From CAZQIC01 sp964593555 (GTDB taxonomy: Bacteria; Bacteroidota; Bacteroidia; JAFLBG01): a stretch of DNA of 55,848 nt. How positions within the stretch are numbered: the stretch's first letter is position 1; each line of letters opens with the position of its first letter. Positions 1 through 10,219 of the stretch are shown in pieces. The notes under the pieces are model-generated. The model saw only the letters and a program-made list of their open reading frames with translations, searched no databases and was not told the DNA's origin. Both the position numbers and the translations under genes were made by a program. The stretch covers positions 1-55,848 of the forward strand of contig CAZQIC010000012.1 of NCBI GenBank assembly GCA_964593555.1, written 5' to 3'.

Positions 1-267
1 ATACGATTTTATTAGATTGTTTTTAACATTCTATTTTTAGAACTCCCCTTAAGTACAATAATGGAAAGTCCAAATATGTCAATCGAAGAAATAATGAAAT
101 TATTGCCGAATCAAAATCCCAACAATAGCTAAATGCAAGCTGGTAGCTTTCGTAAGCTACTGATTCATAATAACAAAAAGGTAATGCCTAAAAAGCTGAC
201 TATCATTCGGTTAAAATTCGTACTTTTCTACCTCAATTCATAGAACTAGGCAAACAAATAATTCTTA
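1..267. other. Non-coding left edge of window
   Basis: No convincing gene is visible. A 23-codon reading frame (61-132) could be noise or the tail of something small. A 7-bp hairpin (GTAGCTT at 143-149, AAGCTAC at 154-160, loop TCGT) has no T-run after it, so it is a weak terminator candidate at best. The sequence TACTTTTC at 221-228 resembles the -7 element TAnnTTTG and lies about 40 bases before the KAP gene. Confidence 0.4.
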
Positions 268-3200
268 ATGGCTAAAGTACCTAAATACATTCCCGACACC
301 CCACATGGAGACGATTTCTTTAAAATTCATTCTCAAATGGCGGAGATGCTACAAAAAACAATTGTAGCGGAGGATGTTTCGAAAAATTCTTTTACATTAG
401 GATTATTAGGATCATGGGGCAGCGGTAAAAGCTTAACTGTTGGTAAGCTTAGAGAAAGAATTTCTTCCAATCAAAATATTTTATTTATTGAGTTTGATGT
501 TTGGAAATATGTTGACACATCTTTGTACAGGAGTATATTAATTGATTTTGAAAAAGATTTAAGGATTAAAGCTGAAACAGGATTAGTTCCTGAATCCTAT
601 AAAATTGGGATTAAGACCACAGAAGGAAAGAATTTACATGAGATCCTTTATAAAAGCACACAGACGGTCACCCCGGAGATAAAACATCCTGAAGATTGGC
701 TTAGCAAAAAAATTGAACACTGGGAAAAATCAACTAAAGGGAAGTTTGCAAGCTTTTTCACGTTAAGAATTGCAAATACTTTTCGGATAATTGGTAAATA
801 TTTAATTTCCAGAAGTGAGCTATTTTATTTTCTTTTACTCACGATTGCTTTGTTCTCTTTTCTATACTATTATAAAAGTAATATTTCATATTATCTACCT
901 TTTTTAAGAGATTCCTATTTAAAACCGGTATTAAAATTTTTATTGTTTACAGTATTTGGATTTTCAGCGATTGAGTTATTTAAAGAATCATTCAAAGATT
1001 TATTTAAAGAGCTTTTGCCAAAAACGAATAATAATATTATTATCACCTCCCCACCCACTTTTGCTCAAGATCAATTTGAGGGTATTTTCAAAGGAGTAGT
1101 TGGGGAGCTTTCAGATAACGGAAATAAAAAAATAGTTATTGTTTTTGATAACATTGATCGATGTGAATCCAATGTTACGATTCAAATTTTAACCGGACTC
1201 AAAACATTTTTAGATCAAAAAAATTGTTTTTACTTAATCCCTTGTGATGATTTAAGAATCAAGAGACATCTGACTAAAACAAAAAGAGCCGAAGATGACT
1301 ACTTAGATAAAATATTCCAAGCATATATTAGAATTCCATTAATAGAAGGTGATGATAAAATAACATTTATTGAAAAATGTATTGAACTTGCCGACTTCGA
1401 GTTGATAAAAAAAGATGAGCTAAAAATAAGTCAGATATTAACACTTGCATACAAAGCTGAAACGCCAAGACAGATTAAAAGATTTTTTAATGATTTTATT
1501 TCATATTACCGTTTAGCTGAAATAGTTGATCCAAATAAGGAAATGCTATTAAAGGATATCGCATTTTTCACTTTTATGATTGCTATCAAGCAAAAGTGGT
1601 CTGAAATTGAAAATGTAATTTTAGAAAATCCGAATTTTTTCAAAGAATTAGACAGCTATAATAACAAGCCTGAAATTGTACCAAAAGAATGTTATCAATT
1701 TATTGAAATATGTGTTAGCTGGATAGACCATACGGTTGATCCTGCCAATTTTATTTATCTCAAAAAATCACAGAATTCAAGCAATCAAGTTCAACGAATT
1801 TTTATTGATGATTTTAATGAGTTTAAAATTACAGCTCCATTAATTCAACAAATTGAGAAATATCTGCGAGCCCTAAAAACTTCAAGCAGGTCTATTCTAT
1901 TTGAATCAGGAATTGAAAGATTTAAAGACATAATAGAATCGAAAAGTAACGAAATTGAAGAACATTTGTTTCCAGAAATACTTAAGGTTTATTTTGGAGT
2001 AGTAATGCTACATGATTCTTCTGAAGCTGAAAACAAGAAACAATCATTTTTTCTATCCCACTCTTCTTTTATAGCAAAACACATCGAAAAAATAAAATCT
2101 TTGGATGTAAATCTAATTCCCGCTATTGAACGAAAGGTCTGCGAATTAATCAGGAAAACTGGAACATCTGAGGACATACTTAAATTATACAACTCTTTAA
2201 AAGATCAATTTGATATCAATAATGTAAAATTGATTTTCGATAAAATAACTTATGATGAATTTATAAGACTCCAACAATTAGCAATAAACACCAATAAGGA
2301 AAAGTTGATCACTCTTCTAACACCTAATACAATTGAAGCTATTGCAAACGGATTAATTTTTAATAAGGAAGAGAATTTATTTATTCAGTTAATGGATTAT
2401 TTAGAGGATTTAGAGGAATTAAACCCAACGAAATTAATTATTAGCAATAAGGTAAGCACACTATTTGGACAAATACATACTCAGCCAACTGTTCACCCAT
2501 ATGATAATTTTATCTTACAAGCATTGTCTACATTAAAAAAGACGGATTGGTCAGATACAGATAGAAATAATTTTAATTCATACTTAAGCGCACGATTACA
2601 GCAATTCTTTCCGCAAGGACAAAATGATCCCGCTATAAATTATTGCATAGAGGGGATTCGGAATGGGATACCAATAATACAGGATTACTTTGTCGCTAAC
2701 GGTCAGTCAAATCTTAATGCACAAAACATATTCTTGCCTTTTATAGAAAGAATAAACGAGCCTGTTTTAAAAATAGCAATCCTTGACCCTCCTCTCAGAG
2801 AAAATATATTGAGAATTTCTACAGCTTATAACCTGCAAGGCAAAGTATTAGAAAAATTAAATTTTGAATTCGTTCAGCAAAATCTTGATTTGTTGATTTA
2901 TAATAATCCTAACTGGTTATTGGAGATGTTAAAACAGCACGAACTTCGATCAACACAAGTAGCTGACCCACTCTTATTGGATGCTTTTGAAAAAAATGTA
3001 ATTAACAAATACATTACAACAATCCCTGAATTAATTTATAGTCAACATGTAGCTGTATTAGGGCAAATAAAAAACGTGAAGAATAAAAATTATTTTTTAG
3101 AGAAAGCGGTAGAACACTTCCGAGGAAGCCCGGTTGCGCATGCGACACAAATTTCATTTTTAATAAATTCAATAAATAATGATCATGAAAATGTAATCTC

Positions 3201-3618
3201 GAAAATTTATAGCAATTCTAAAATACAATTACTCGAAATTGATAATCATGAACTTTTTAAAGGCTTAACAGCCAAGCTAACAGGGCGTGACAGAGAAGAT
3301 TACTTGGAAAGGATATTTATTAAGGTAACCTCAGATTTGAAAACACCGGGACAGCCTAAAGTGATTCTTCAAAATTTAAGTAATACCATTTCCTCACAGG
3401 ATCTCCAAGATAAACAAAGAATTGTTGTTGATTTAATTAAAGAACTATTTGAACCAAGTAGAGATGAGGCTGACATTCGGATTGGAATGGAACTTTTAAA
3501 GAGTTTAAAAAATGGAAACAGAAACAGGAATTTGGGTGTAGACGATAGTATTAAGAAGCTTTTGGATGTTGAAAATAAACCGGAAGCCTTAAAAAATGAA
3601 TTAAAAGAATTAATGTAA
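268..3618 (+). CDS. KAP-family P-loop NTPase, membrane-associated
   Basis: Large STAND-like NTPase of the KAP family, whose bacterial members are often membrane-anchored and sit in defence islands. The Walker A motif GSWGSGKS is at residues 48-55 and a Walker B stretch IVFDNIDRC near residue 292. Two hydrophobic segments (about 184-201 and 220-240) lie between the Walker motifs, the usual KAP arrangement. A TPRQIKRFFNDF stretch near residue 400 is also typical. The C-terminal ~650 residues look helical and I cannot assign them; they may be the sensor or effector part. The gene lies 38 bp upstream of hsdM on the same strand, so an anti-phage role is inferred from position. Confidence 0.85.
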   Translation: MAKVPKYIPDTPHGDDFFKIHSQMAEMLQKTIVAEDVSKNSFTLGLLGSWGSGKSLTVGKLRERISSNQNILFIEFDVWKYVDTSLYRSILIDFEKDLRIKAETGLVPESYKIGIKTTEGKNLHEILYKSTQTVTPEIKHPEDWLSKKIEHWEKSTKGKFASFFTLRIANTFRIIGKYLISRSELFYFLLLTIALFSFLYYYKSNISYYLPFLRDSYLKPVLKFLLFTVFGFSAIELFKESFKDLFKELLPKTNNNIIITSPPTFAQDQFEGIFKGVVGELSDNGNKKIVIVFDNIDRCESNVTIQILTGLKTFLDQKNCFYLIPCDDLRIKRHLTKTKRAEDDYLDKIFQAYIRIPLIEGDDKITFIEKCIELADFELIKKDELKISQILTLAYKAETPRQIKRFFNDFISYYRLAEIVDPNKEMLLKDIAFFTFMIAIKQKWSEIENVILENPNFFKELDSYNNKPEIVPKECYQFIEICVSWIDHTVDPANFIYLKKSQNSSNQVQRIFIDDFNEFKITAPLIQQIEKYLRALKTSSRSILFESGIERFKDIIESKSNEIEEHLFPEILKVYFGVVMLHDSSEAENKKQSFFLSHSSFIAKHIEKIKSLDVNLIPAIERKVCELIRKTGTSEDILKLYNSLKDQFDINNVKLIFDKITYDEFIRLQQLAINTNKEKLITLLTPNTIEAIANGLIFNKEENLFIQLMDYLEDLEELNPTKLIISNKVSTLFGQIHTQPTVHPYDNFILQALSTLKKTDWSDTDRNNFNSYLSARLQQFFPQGQNDPAINYCIEGIRNGIPIIQDYFVANGQSNLNAQNIFLPFIERINEPVLKIAILDPPLRENILRISTAYNLQGKVLEKLNFEFVQQNLDLLIYNNPNWLLEMLKQHELRSTQVADPLLLDAFEKNVINKYITTIPELIYSQHVAVLGQIKNVKNKNYFLEKAVEHFRGSPVAHATQISFLINSINNDHENVISKIYSNSKIQLLEIDNHELFKGLTAKLTGRDREDYLERIFIKVTSDLKTPGQPKVILQNLSNTISSQDLQDKQRIVVDLIKELFEPSRDEADIRIGMELLKSLKNGNRNRNLGVDDSIKKLLDVENKPEALKNELKELM

Positions 3619-3656
3619 AAAAGTTGTATATAATAATTTATTAAGAAGAATTAACG

Positions 3657-5249
3657 ATGTCAGAAGACCAAAAAAAAGTATTAGAACAACAGCTTTGGAA
3701 TATAGCCAATACCCTACGAGGTAAAATGAATGCGGATGAATTTCGGGATTACATTTTGGGCTTTATTTTTTACAAATATTTGAGCGAGAAAATGGAACTT
3801 TTCGCAAATGGAATTTTGAAGCAAGACAAAATTAAGTTTCGTGAAATAAATCCAAAAGTTGCAAAAGCAAAGGAATTATTAGAAGCAATCAAAGATGAAG
3901 CATTAGAAAAATTAGGTTATTTTCTAAAACCCGAAGAGCTATTTAGCGAAGTTGCAAAACGTGGTAATGGCGACAATGAAGATGTAGATGCTTTTGACGA
4001 AAGTAAAACCAATTTCATTTTAGAAGATTTACAAAAAATTTTAACAAATATCCAATTAAGTACAATGGGTACTGATAGCGAAGAGGACTTTGACAACCTC
4101 TTTGAAGATATGGATTTGAATAGTAGCAAACTTGGTAAAACACCCGAAGCAAGAAATGTAATTATTGCTAAAGTGTTAGCGCATCTCGACAAAATTGATT
4201 TTAAATTAGAAGATACAGAACTTGATGTATTAGGTGATGCTTACGAATATCTTATTGGACAATTTGCAAGTGGTGCAGGAAAAAAAGCAGGAGAATTTTA
4301 TACGCCTCAGGAAGTAAGTACAGTATTAGCGAGGATAGTAACCATTGGTAAAACAAAGCTTAAATCAGCTTATGATGCAACCTGTGGAAGTGGCTCACTA
4401 CTTTTAAGAATAGCAAGACACGTTAAAGAGGTTAGTAATTTTTATGGTCAAGAAATGAACCGTACTACTTATAACCTTTGTCGAATGAATATGATATTGC
4501 ACGGAGTGCATTACCGTAAGTTTGATATTAAACAAGAAGATACATTAGAGCATCCACAGCATTTAGGTAAAACTTTTGAAGCCATAGTTGCTAATCCTCC
4601 ATTCTCCGCTAAATGGAGTGCAAACCCTTTGTTTACAAGTGATGACCGCTTTAGCCAATATGGAAAATTAGCTCCAAGTAGCAAAGCCGATTTTGCTTTT
4701 GTGCAACACATGATACACCATTTGGCTGAAAACGGCACAATGGCAATTGTATTGCCACACGGAGTTTTGTTTAGAGGTGGTGCAGAGCAACATATCCGTA
4801 AATACCTAATTGAAAATAAAAACTTTTTAGATGCAGTAATTGGCTTACCATCAAATATTTTTTACGGAACAAGTATTCCCACTTGTATAATGGTATTTAA
4901 AAAATGCAGAGAAAACCCTAATGATGTTTTATTTATTGATGCCAGTCAGCATTTTGAAAAAGTAAAAACACAAAATGTTTTACGTGAAAGCGATATTGAT
5001 AAAATTATTGAAACCTATCGCAACAGAACCGAAGAAGATAAATACAGTAAGAAAGTTAGTTTAAAACTTATCGCCAGTAATGAATACAATCTAAATATAC
5101 CACGGTATGTGGATACCTTTGAAGCAGAAGAGAGTATTGATATTAATGCAGTAGCCAAAAAATTAAAAGCATTGGATAAGGAGATTAATAATGCTGATGA
5201 GGCTATTGGGGTGTTTTGTAAGGAATTAGGTATTTCAACTCCTTTTTAA
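3657..5249 (+). CDS. hsdM: Type I restriction-modification system methylase subunit HsdM
   Basis: N6-adenine DNA methyltransferase of a type I system; with HsdS it methylates the recognition site, and it is required for restriction by HsdR. The N-terminal helical HsdM_N region (LWNIANTLRGKMNADEFRDY) is followed by AdoMet motif I (DATCGSGSL, about residues 240-248) and the catalytic NPPF motif (about 313-316). The length of 530 residues is normal for the family. First gene of the hsdM-KilA-N-hsdS-hsdR operon; intergenic spacing is short throughout. No frameshift or missing motif is seen, so the enzyme should be functional. Confidence 0.95.
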   Translation: MSEDQKKVLEQQLWNIANTLRGKMNADEFRDYILGFIFYKYLSEKMELFANGILKQDKIKFREINPKVAKAKELLEAIKDEALEKLGYFLKPEELFSEVAKRGNGDNEDVDAFDESKTNFILEDLQKILTNIQLSTMGTDSEEDFDNLFEDMDLNSSKLGKTPEARNVIIAKVLAHLDKIDFKLEDTELDVLGDAYEYLIGQFASGAGKKAGEFYTPQEVSTVLARIVTIGKTKLKSAYDATCGSGSLLLRIARHVKEVSNFYGQEMNRTTYNLCRMNMILHGVHYRKFDIKQEDTLEHPQHLGKTFEAIVANPPFSAKWSANPLFTSDDRFSQYGKLAPSSKADFAFVQHMIHHLAENGTMAIVLPHGVLFRGGAEQHIRKYLIENKNFLDAVIGLPSNIFYGTSIPTCIMVFKKCRENPNDVLFIDASQHFEKVKTQNVLRESDIDKIIETYRNRTEEDKYSKKVSLKLIASNEYNLNIPRYVDTFEAEESIDINAVAKKLKALDKEINNADEAIGVFCKELGISTPF

Positions 5250-5275
5250 AATAACTGAATTCTTAACATTAAAAA

Positions 5276-6097
5276 ATGAAAGATAAAAAAACAACTATAA
5301 ATGTGCAAGGCACAGCTATAACCATACTTTCTCAAAAGGAAAATGATTACATATCGCTAACCGATATGGTAAAAAACTTTGATGGAGGCAGTGCATTAAT
5401 TGAAAACTGGCTAAAAAATAAGGACACAGTTCTGTTTTTAGGTATTTGGGAACAAATCAATAATACAGATTTTAATTCCCTCGAATTCGAGGGAATTAAA
5501 AATGAAGCTGGCAGAAACAGCTTTTACTTATCTGCAAAAAAATGGATTGAAACCACCAATGGTAAAGGGCTAATTGCCAGTGCAGGAAGGTATGGCGGCA
5601 CTTATGCCCACAAAGATATTGCTTTTGAATTTGGTTCGTGGTTAAGCCCTGAATTTAAACTCTACCTTATCAAAGAATTTCAACGACTTAAAGAAGATGA
5701 AAACAAACGCTTGTCTTTAAATTGGAATCTTAGCCGAGTGCTTTCCAAAATAAATTACCGGATACATACTGATGCTATTAAAGAAACCATTATTCCTGAA
5801 AATGTTACAAAAGAACAAGCCAGTCTTATTTATGCCAACGAAGCCGATGTGCTAAACGTGGCACTATTTGGCAAAACTGCCAAGCAATGGAGAGATGCCA
5901 ACCCAACAGCCGAAGGCAATATTAGAGACCAAGCAACCATTGAACAACTATTGGTGTTGGCAAATATAGAAAGTATGAATGCCGAGTTTATAAGAATGGA
6001 GTTGACACAACCCCAACGACTGCTGAAACTAAACCAAATTGCCATTACTCAACTAAAATCGCTTACGCAAAACCCTAACCTAAAACAACTTAAATAA
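5276..6097 (+). CDS. KilA-N domain protein inside the type I RM operon
   Basis: 273 residues with an N-terminal KilA-N-type DNA-binding domain (YISLTDMVKNF near residue 25, then AGRYGGTYAHKDIAFEF near 110) and a helical C-terminal half of unknown role. KilA-N domains are common in phage and mobile DNA, and genes of this kind are often found between hsdM and hsdS in Bacteroidota. Its stop codon overlaps the hsdS start by one base, so translation is probably coupled. It could be a regulator of the RM operon or an accessory anti-phage factor; the sequence does not say which. The gene contains a perfect 32-bp palindrome. Confidence 0.8.
   Translation: MKDKKTTINVQGTAITILSQKENDYISLTDMVKNFDGGSALIENWLKNKDTVLFLGIWEQINNTDFNSLEFEGIKNEAGRNSFYLSAKKWIETTNGKGLIASAGRYGGTYAHKDIAFEFGSWLSPEFKLYLIKEFQRLKEDENKRLSLNWNLSRVLSKINYRIHTDAIKETIIPENVTKEQASLIYANEADVLNVALFGKTAKQWRDANPTAEGNIRDQATIEQLLVLANIESMNAEFIRMELTQPQRLLKLNQIAITQLKSLTQNPNLKQLK
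5470..5501. repeat. Perfect 32-bp palindrome inside the KilA-N gene
   Basis: The left half is TTTTAATTCCCTCGAA and the right half is its exact reverse complement, with no spacer and the centre between 5485 and 5486. The match ends exactly at the outer T/A runs. It encodes part of the KilA-N domain (FNSLEFEGIKN), so it is under coding constraint as well as being palindromic. Confidence 0.9.
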
Positions 6098-7320
6098 TGG
6101 GAAAACAAACGAATGTTCCAGTATTGCGGTTTCCTGAATTTAAAGGGGAATGGGAAAGAACACCACTATTTAAAATAGCAGAAGATGGCTTTAGCAATGG
6201 GGCATTTAACGATCCCAAAAAAGTGGGTAGTGGATACCGAATAATAAATGTAAAGGATATGTATGTCGATGGAACAATAAATGTAGATGTGCTTACAAGA
6301 GTAGCAATAGATCAAAGTGAATTTTTAAAAAATCGTGTAGAATATGGAGACATTTTTTTTACAAGATCCTCGATAGTTAAGGAGGGTATTGCTCATTCCA
6401 ATGTTAATCTGTGCAATGCAGATGATTTAACTTTTGATGGACATTTGATAAGAATGCGACCTAAAAAAAAGGAATTTGACCCTGTTTTTTTGTACTACAA
6501 TTTTGCAACTCCAAAAGCAAGACTGCAATTTGTTAAAAGGGGAAAAACAACTACAATGACAACAATTGGGCAAAATGATATTGCAACGGTTGAAATAGAT
6601 TACCCAACTCTTATCGAGCAAACTAAAATAGCAAATTTCATAACAGCAGTAGATACAAAACTGCATGCCTTACAAAAAAAGAAAAACCTTTTGGAGCATT
6701 ACAAAAAGGGCATAATGCAAAAACTGTTTTCACAAGAGTTGAGATTTAAAGATGAAAAGGGAAAGGATTTTCCTGACTGGAAAAAAAAGAATGGAAATTT
6801 AATTTTTGAAAGCATTTCAGATAAAAATCATAATTCGGATTTGCCAATATTAGCAATTACACAAGAACATGGTGCAATTCCAAGAGATTTAATTGATTAT
6901 TCAGTATCTGTGACAGATAAAAGTATTGAAAGCTATAAAGTTGTTCAAGTAGGAGATTACATAATTAGTTTAAGATCATTTCAAGGCGGTATTGAGTATT
7001 CGGATTATAAAGGGATATGTAGCCCTGCATACATAATATTACGACCGACCATTCCAATTAATAATATGTTTTTTAAACGCTATTTCAAAACGGGAAATTA
7101 TATTAAAGAATTACAGAAGAATTTAGAAGGTATCAGAGATGGGAAAATGATTAGTTATAAATATTTCTCTGATATTAAATTACCATATCCCACAATAGAA
7201 GAACAAACCAAAATTGCAAATTTTCTATCTGCCATTGATGATAAAATAAATCATTGCCAAACACAAATAAAAAATACAGGACAATACAAAAAGGGATTAT
7301 TACAAAATATGTTTATTTAA
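6097..7320 (+). CDS. hsdS: Type I restriction-modification specificity subunit HsdS
   Basis: DNA sequence recognition subunit that directs HsdM and HsdR. It has two target-recognition domains, each followed by a conserved helical spacer: EQTKIANFITAVDTKL (about residues 170-185) and EQTKIANFLSAIDDKI (about 369-384). These half-repeats are the usual internal duplication of HsdS. The 407-residue length is normal. The ATG overlaps the preceding TAA by one base, and its own TAA overlaps the hsdR ATG by one base, so hsdS is translationally coupled on both sides. No second partial hsdS or invertase is visible nearby. Confidence 0.93.
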   Translation: MGKQTNVPVLRFPEFKGEWERTPLFKIAEDGFSNGAFNDPKKVGSGYRIINVKDMYVDGTINVDVLTRVAIDQSEFLKNRVEYGDIFFTRSSIVKEGIAHSNVNLCNADDLTFDGHLIRMRPKKKEFDPVFLYYNFATPKARLQFVKRGKTTTMTTIGQNDIATVEIDYPTLIEQTKIANFITAVDTKLHALQKKKNLLEHYKKGIMQKLFSQELRFKDEKGKDFPDWKKKNGNLIFESISDKNHNSDLPILAITQEHGAIPRDLIDYSVSVTDKSIESYKVVQVGDYIISLRSFQGGIEYSDYKGICSPAYIILRPTIPINNMFFKRYFKTGNYIKELQKNLEGIRDGKMISYKYFSDIKLPYPTIEEQTKIANFLSAIDDKINHCQTQIKNTGQYKKGLLQNMFI

Positions 7321-10208
7321 TGTCTAAACAGTCAGAACAAATATTAGAAGAACAATTAATTGCACAACTACAAAAGTTGGGCTATGGTTATAGTTTAATC
7401 AATAGTGAGAAAGATTTATTGATTAATTTAAAATCACAATTAGAGAAACATAATAACATCACTTTCTCTACAACTGAATTTGAAAGGGTACTAAATTTAC
7501 TAAGCAAGGGTTCTGTATTTGAAAAAGGAAAAACGCTAAGGCAGAAACAACACGTTGTTAGAGATAATGGCGACAATTTGTATTTTGAATTTCTAAATAC
7601 TGAGCATTGGTGTCAAAATCAATACCAGGTTACCAATCAAGTTAATCAAGAGGGTAAATATAAAAACCGATATGATGTAACTATTCTTATTAATGGTTTG
7701 CCATTGGTACAAATAGAACTTAAACGGAGAGGCTTAGAGCTTAAAGAAGCATTTAATCAAATTAACCGCTATCAAAGGCATTCGTTTGGTGCTAACTCAG
7801 CGTTGTTTCAGTACGTGCAAATTTTCATTATCAGTAATGGAGTAAATACAAAGTATTATGCCAATAACCGCAATCAAAGTTTTAAACAAACTTTTTATTG
7901 GACAGATGAACAAAATAAACGCCTTACCAATATTGTAAATGGTTTTACTGATGCTTTCTTAGAGCCTTGTCATATCAGTAAAATGATATGCAAATACATT
8001 GTGCTTAACGAAGCCTATAAAATTCCGATGGTGCTTCGTCCTTACCAATTTTATGCAGTAGAAGCCTTAATTGAAAGAGTAAAAAACTCTACGAAAAACG
8101 GCTATATATGGCATACCACAGGTTCAGGAAAAACGTTGACGAGTTTTAAAGCCAGTCAAATTTTAATGAATTTGCCCCAAGTTCATAAAGTAGTTTTTGT
8201 GGTGGACAGAAAAGATTTAGATTATCAAACAACAAAAGAATTTAACAGCTTTAGTGATGGTTGTATTGATGGCACAGACAATACAAGTAATTTGGTAAAA
8301 CAGTTTATTGGTACTTATGTAGATAAAAAAGGAGAAGCTAAAAATTCTAAGCTCATTGTAACTACTATTCAAAAGCTAAACACAGCCATTAGCAAATTGA
8401 AGTATGAAAGTAAAATGTCTGAATTAAAAGACAAACGTGTCATATTCATTTTTGATGAGTGCCACCGTAGTCAGTTTGGCGAAACACACAAACGTATAAA
8501 GGAGTTTTTCAATAATAGCCAAATGTTTGGGTTTACCGGTACGCCCATTTTTGCAGATAACTCCAACAAAAATGAATTAGGAAAACGAACTACCAAAGAT
8601 TTATTTGAAGACTGTTTGCATAAATATGTAATTACAGATGCGATAAAAGATGAGAATGTTTTAAAATTCTCAGTTGAATATGTAGGTAGATATAAACACA
8701 AGGACGGAAGAGAAACCAACATTGATATTGAAGTAGAAGACATTGACACAAAGGAGTTAATGGAAGATGGAGCAAGGTTGGAAAAAATCACCGATTACAT
8801 TATTGCACATCATAATCGTAAAACACATAGTCGAGAATTTACCGCAATGTTTTGTATCAACAATGTTAAAACACTTACAAAATATTACGACTTATTTAAA
8901 AAGAAAAAACTTGAAGGCAACCATAATTTAAACATTGCCACCATTTTCAGCTATACAGCTAATGAAGACGATGCAGATGCCAATGGATTTTTACCTGAAG
9001 AAGTTTCGGTTGTAGAAGAACCAAAAGCATTATATGGTTTACAAGCGCACAGTCGTGAGAAATTGGATGAGTATATTGAAGATTACAACAAACTTTTTGA
9101 TACAAAATACAGCACAAAAGACAGCGAAAGTTTTTACAATTATTACAACGATATTTCTAAAAAAGTAAAGGAACGTAAAATTGATGTGTTGTTGGTTGTG
9201 AATATGTTTTTGACTGGTTTTGATAGCCCTACATTAAACACAATGTACGTTGATAAAAACTTGAAGTATCACGGGCTTATTCAGGCTTATTCAAGAACCA
9301 ACCGTATTTTAAACGAACAAAAATCGCAAGGTAACATTGTAGTTTTCCGAAATCTAAAAAATCGCACGGACGAAGCTATTACTTTGTTTAGTAATAAAGA
9401 AGCTATTGAGGTTATCATAATGAAACCTTATGAAGACTACACAGCAAAATTTGACGAAGCCTTTGATAAGTTGTTAGAATTAACACCGACAACCGATAGT
9501 GTAAATGATTTAGAAACCGAAGATGACGAATTAAATTTTATTAAGGCATTCAGGGATTTGATGAGAATAAAAAATATTCTCTCAGCATTTTCCGACTTCA
9601 AATGGGCAGATTTAGCAATGTCTGAACAACTTTTTGAAGATTACAAAAGCAAGTATCTTGATTTATATGATAAAGTAAAAAACAACCACCAAAAAGAAAA
9701 AGTTTCTATTTTGGAAGATGTTGATTTTGAATTAGAGTTAATACATCGGGACGACATTAATGTTGCATACATTATTCAGCTCTTAATCAAACTGAAAGCA
9801 CAAACGCAAAAGGACACGACTAAAGCCGAACAAGAAATTTTCAACCTATTGGGTACAGAAGCTACTCTACGAAGCAAACGAGAACTTATAGAGAAATTTA
9901 TTCAGGAAAATTTACCAGTCATTGCCGATACGGATGACATTCAACCGGAATTTGAAAAATATTGGAATGAAGAACAACAAAAAGCATTTCAGAAATTAGT
10001 AACCGAAGAAAATCTATCAGCAGAAAAAGCCGAAAAGCTCATTGAAGACTATCTATTTGCAGAAAGAGAACCGTTAAGAGATGAAGTATTAGAGCTTATT
10101 GAAGGTAGTAAACCAACCGTTTTGGAACGTAAAAAAACGGGAGATAGAATTTTGAAAAAAATATTGAATTTTGTAGAAACCTTTATAAATGGAATGTCTG
10201 GAAATTAG
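7320..10208 (+). CDS. hsdR: Type I restriction enzyme subunit HsdR
   Basis: Motor and nuclease subunit: it translocates DNA and cleaves unmethylated targets. An N-terminal PD-(D/E)xK-type nuclease is suggested by YDVTILINGLPLVQIELKRRG; then come helicase motif I HTTGSGKT (about residues 265-272), motif II DECH (379-382), a FTGTP motif III and a GFDSP stretch late in the second RecA domain. I chose ATG 7320 (MSKQSEQIL) rather than an in-frame ATG at 7254, because 7320 overlaps the hsdS stop by one base and the upstream extension lies entirely in hsdS. The 962-residue product is full length. Confidence 0.95.
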   Translation: MSKQSEQILEEQLIAQLQKLGYGYSLINSEKDLLINLKSQLEKHNNITFSTTEFERVLNLLSKGSVFEKGKTLRQKQHVVRDNGDNLYFEFLNTEHWCQNQYQVTNQVNQEGKYKNRYDVTILINGLPLVQIELKRRGLELKEAFNQINRYQRHSFGANSALFQYVQIFIISNGVNTKYYANNRNQSFKQTFYWTDEQNKRLTNIVNGFTDAFLEPCHISKMICKYIVLNEAYKIPMVLRPYQFYAVEALIERVKNSTKNGYIWHTTGSGKTLTSFKASQILMNLPQVHKVVFVVDRKDLDYQTTKEFNSFSDGCIDGTDNTSNLVKQFIGTYVDKKGEAKNSKLIVTTIQKLNTAISKLKYESKMSELKDKRVIFIFDECHRSQFGETHKRIKEFFNNSQMFGFTGTPIFADNSNKNELGKRTTKDLFEDCLHKYVITDAIKDENVLKFSVEYVGRYKHKDGRETNIDIEVEDIDTKELMEDGARLEKITDYIIAHHNRKTHSREFTAMFCINNVKTLTKYYDLFKKKKLEGNHNLNIATIFSYTANEDDADANGFLPEEVSVVEEPKALYGLQAHSREKLDEYIEDYNKLFDTKYSTKDSESFYNYYNDISKKVKERKIDVLLVVNMFLTGFDSPTLNTMYVDKNLKYHGLIQAYSRTNRILNEQKSQGNIVVFRNLKNRTDEAITLFSNKEAIEVIIMKPYEDYTAKFDEAFDKLLELTPTTDSVNDLETEDDELNFIKAFRDLMRIKNILSAFSDFKWADLAMSEQLFEDYKSKYLDLYDKVKNNHQKEKVSILEDVDFELELIHRDDINVAYIIQLLIKLKAQTQKDTTKAEQEIFNLLGTEATLRSKRELIEKFIQENLPVIADTDDIQPEFEKYWNEEQQKAFQKLVTEENLSAEKAEKLIEDYLFAEREPLRDEVLELIEGSKPTVLERKKTGDRILKKILNFVETFINGMSGN

Positions 10209-10219
10209 TTTGTGAAATT

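Noticed and set aside
7254..7319. Upstream start for hsdR
   Set aside because: The extra 22 residues lie wholly inside the end of hsdS; ATG 7320 gives the standard one-base overlap and a typical HsdR N-terminus.
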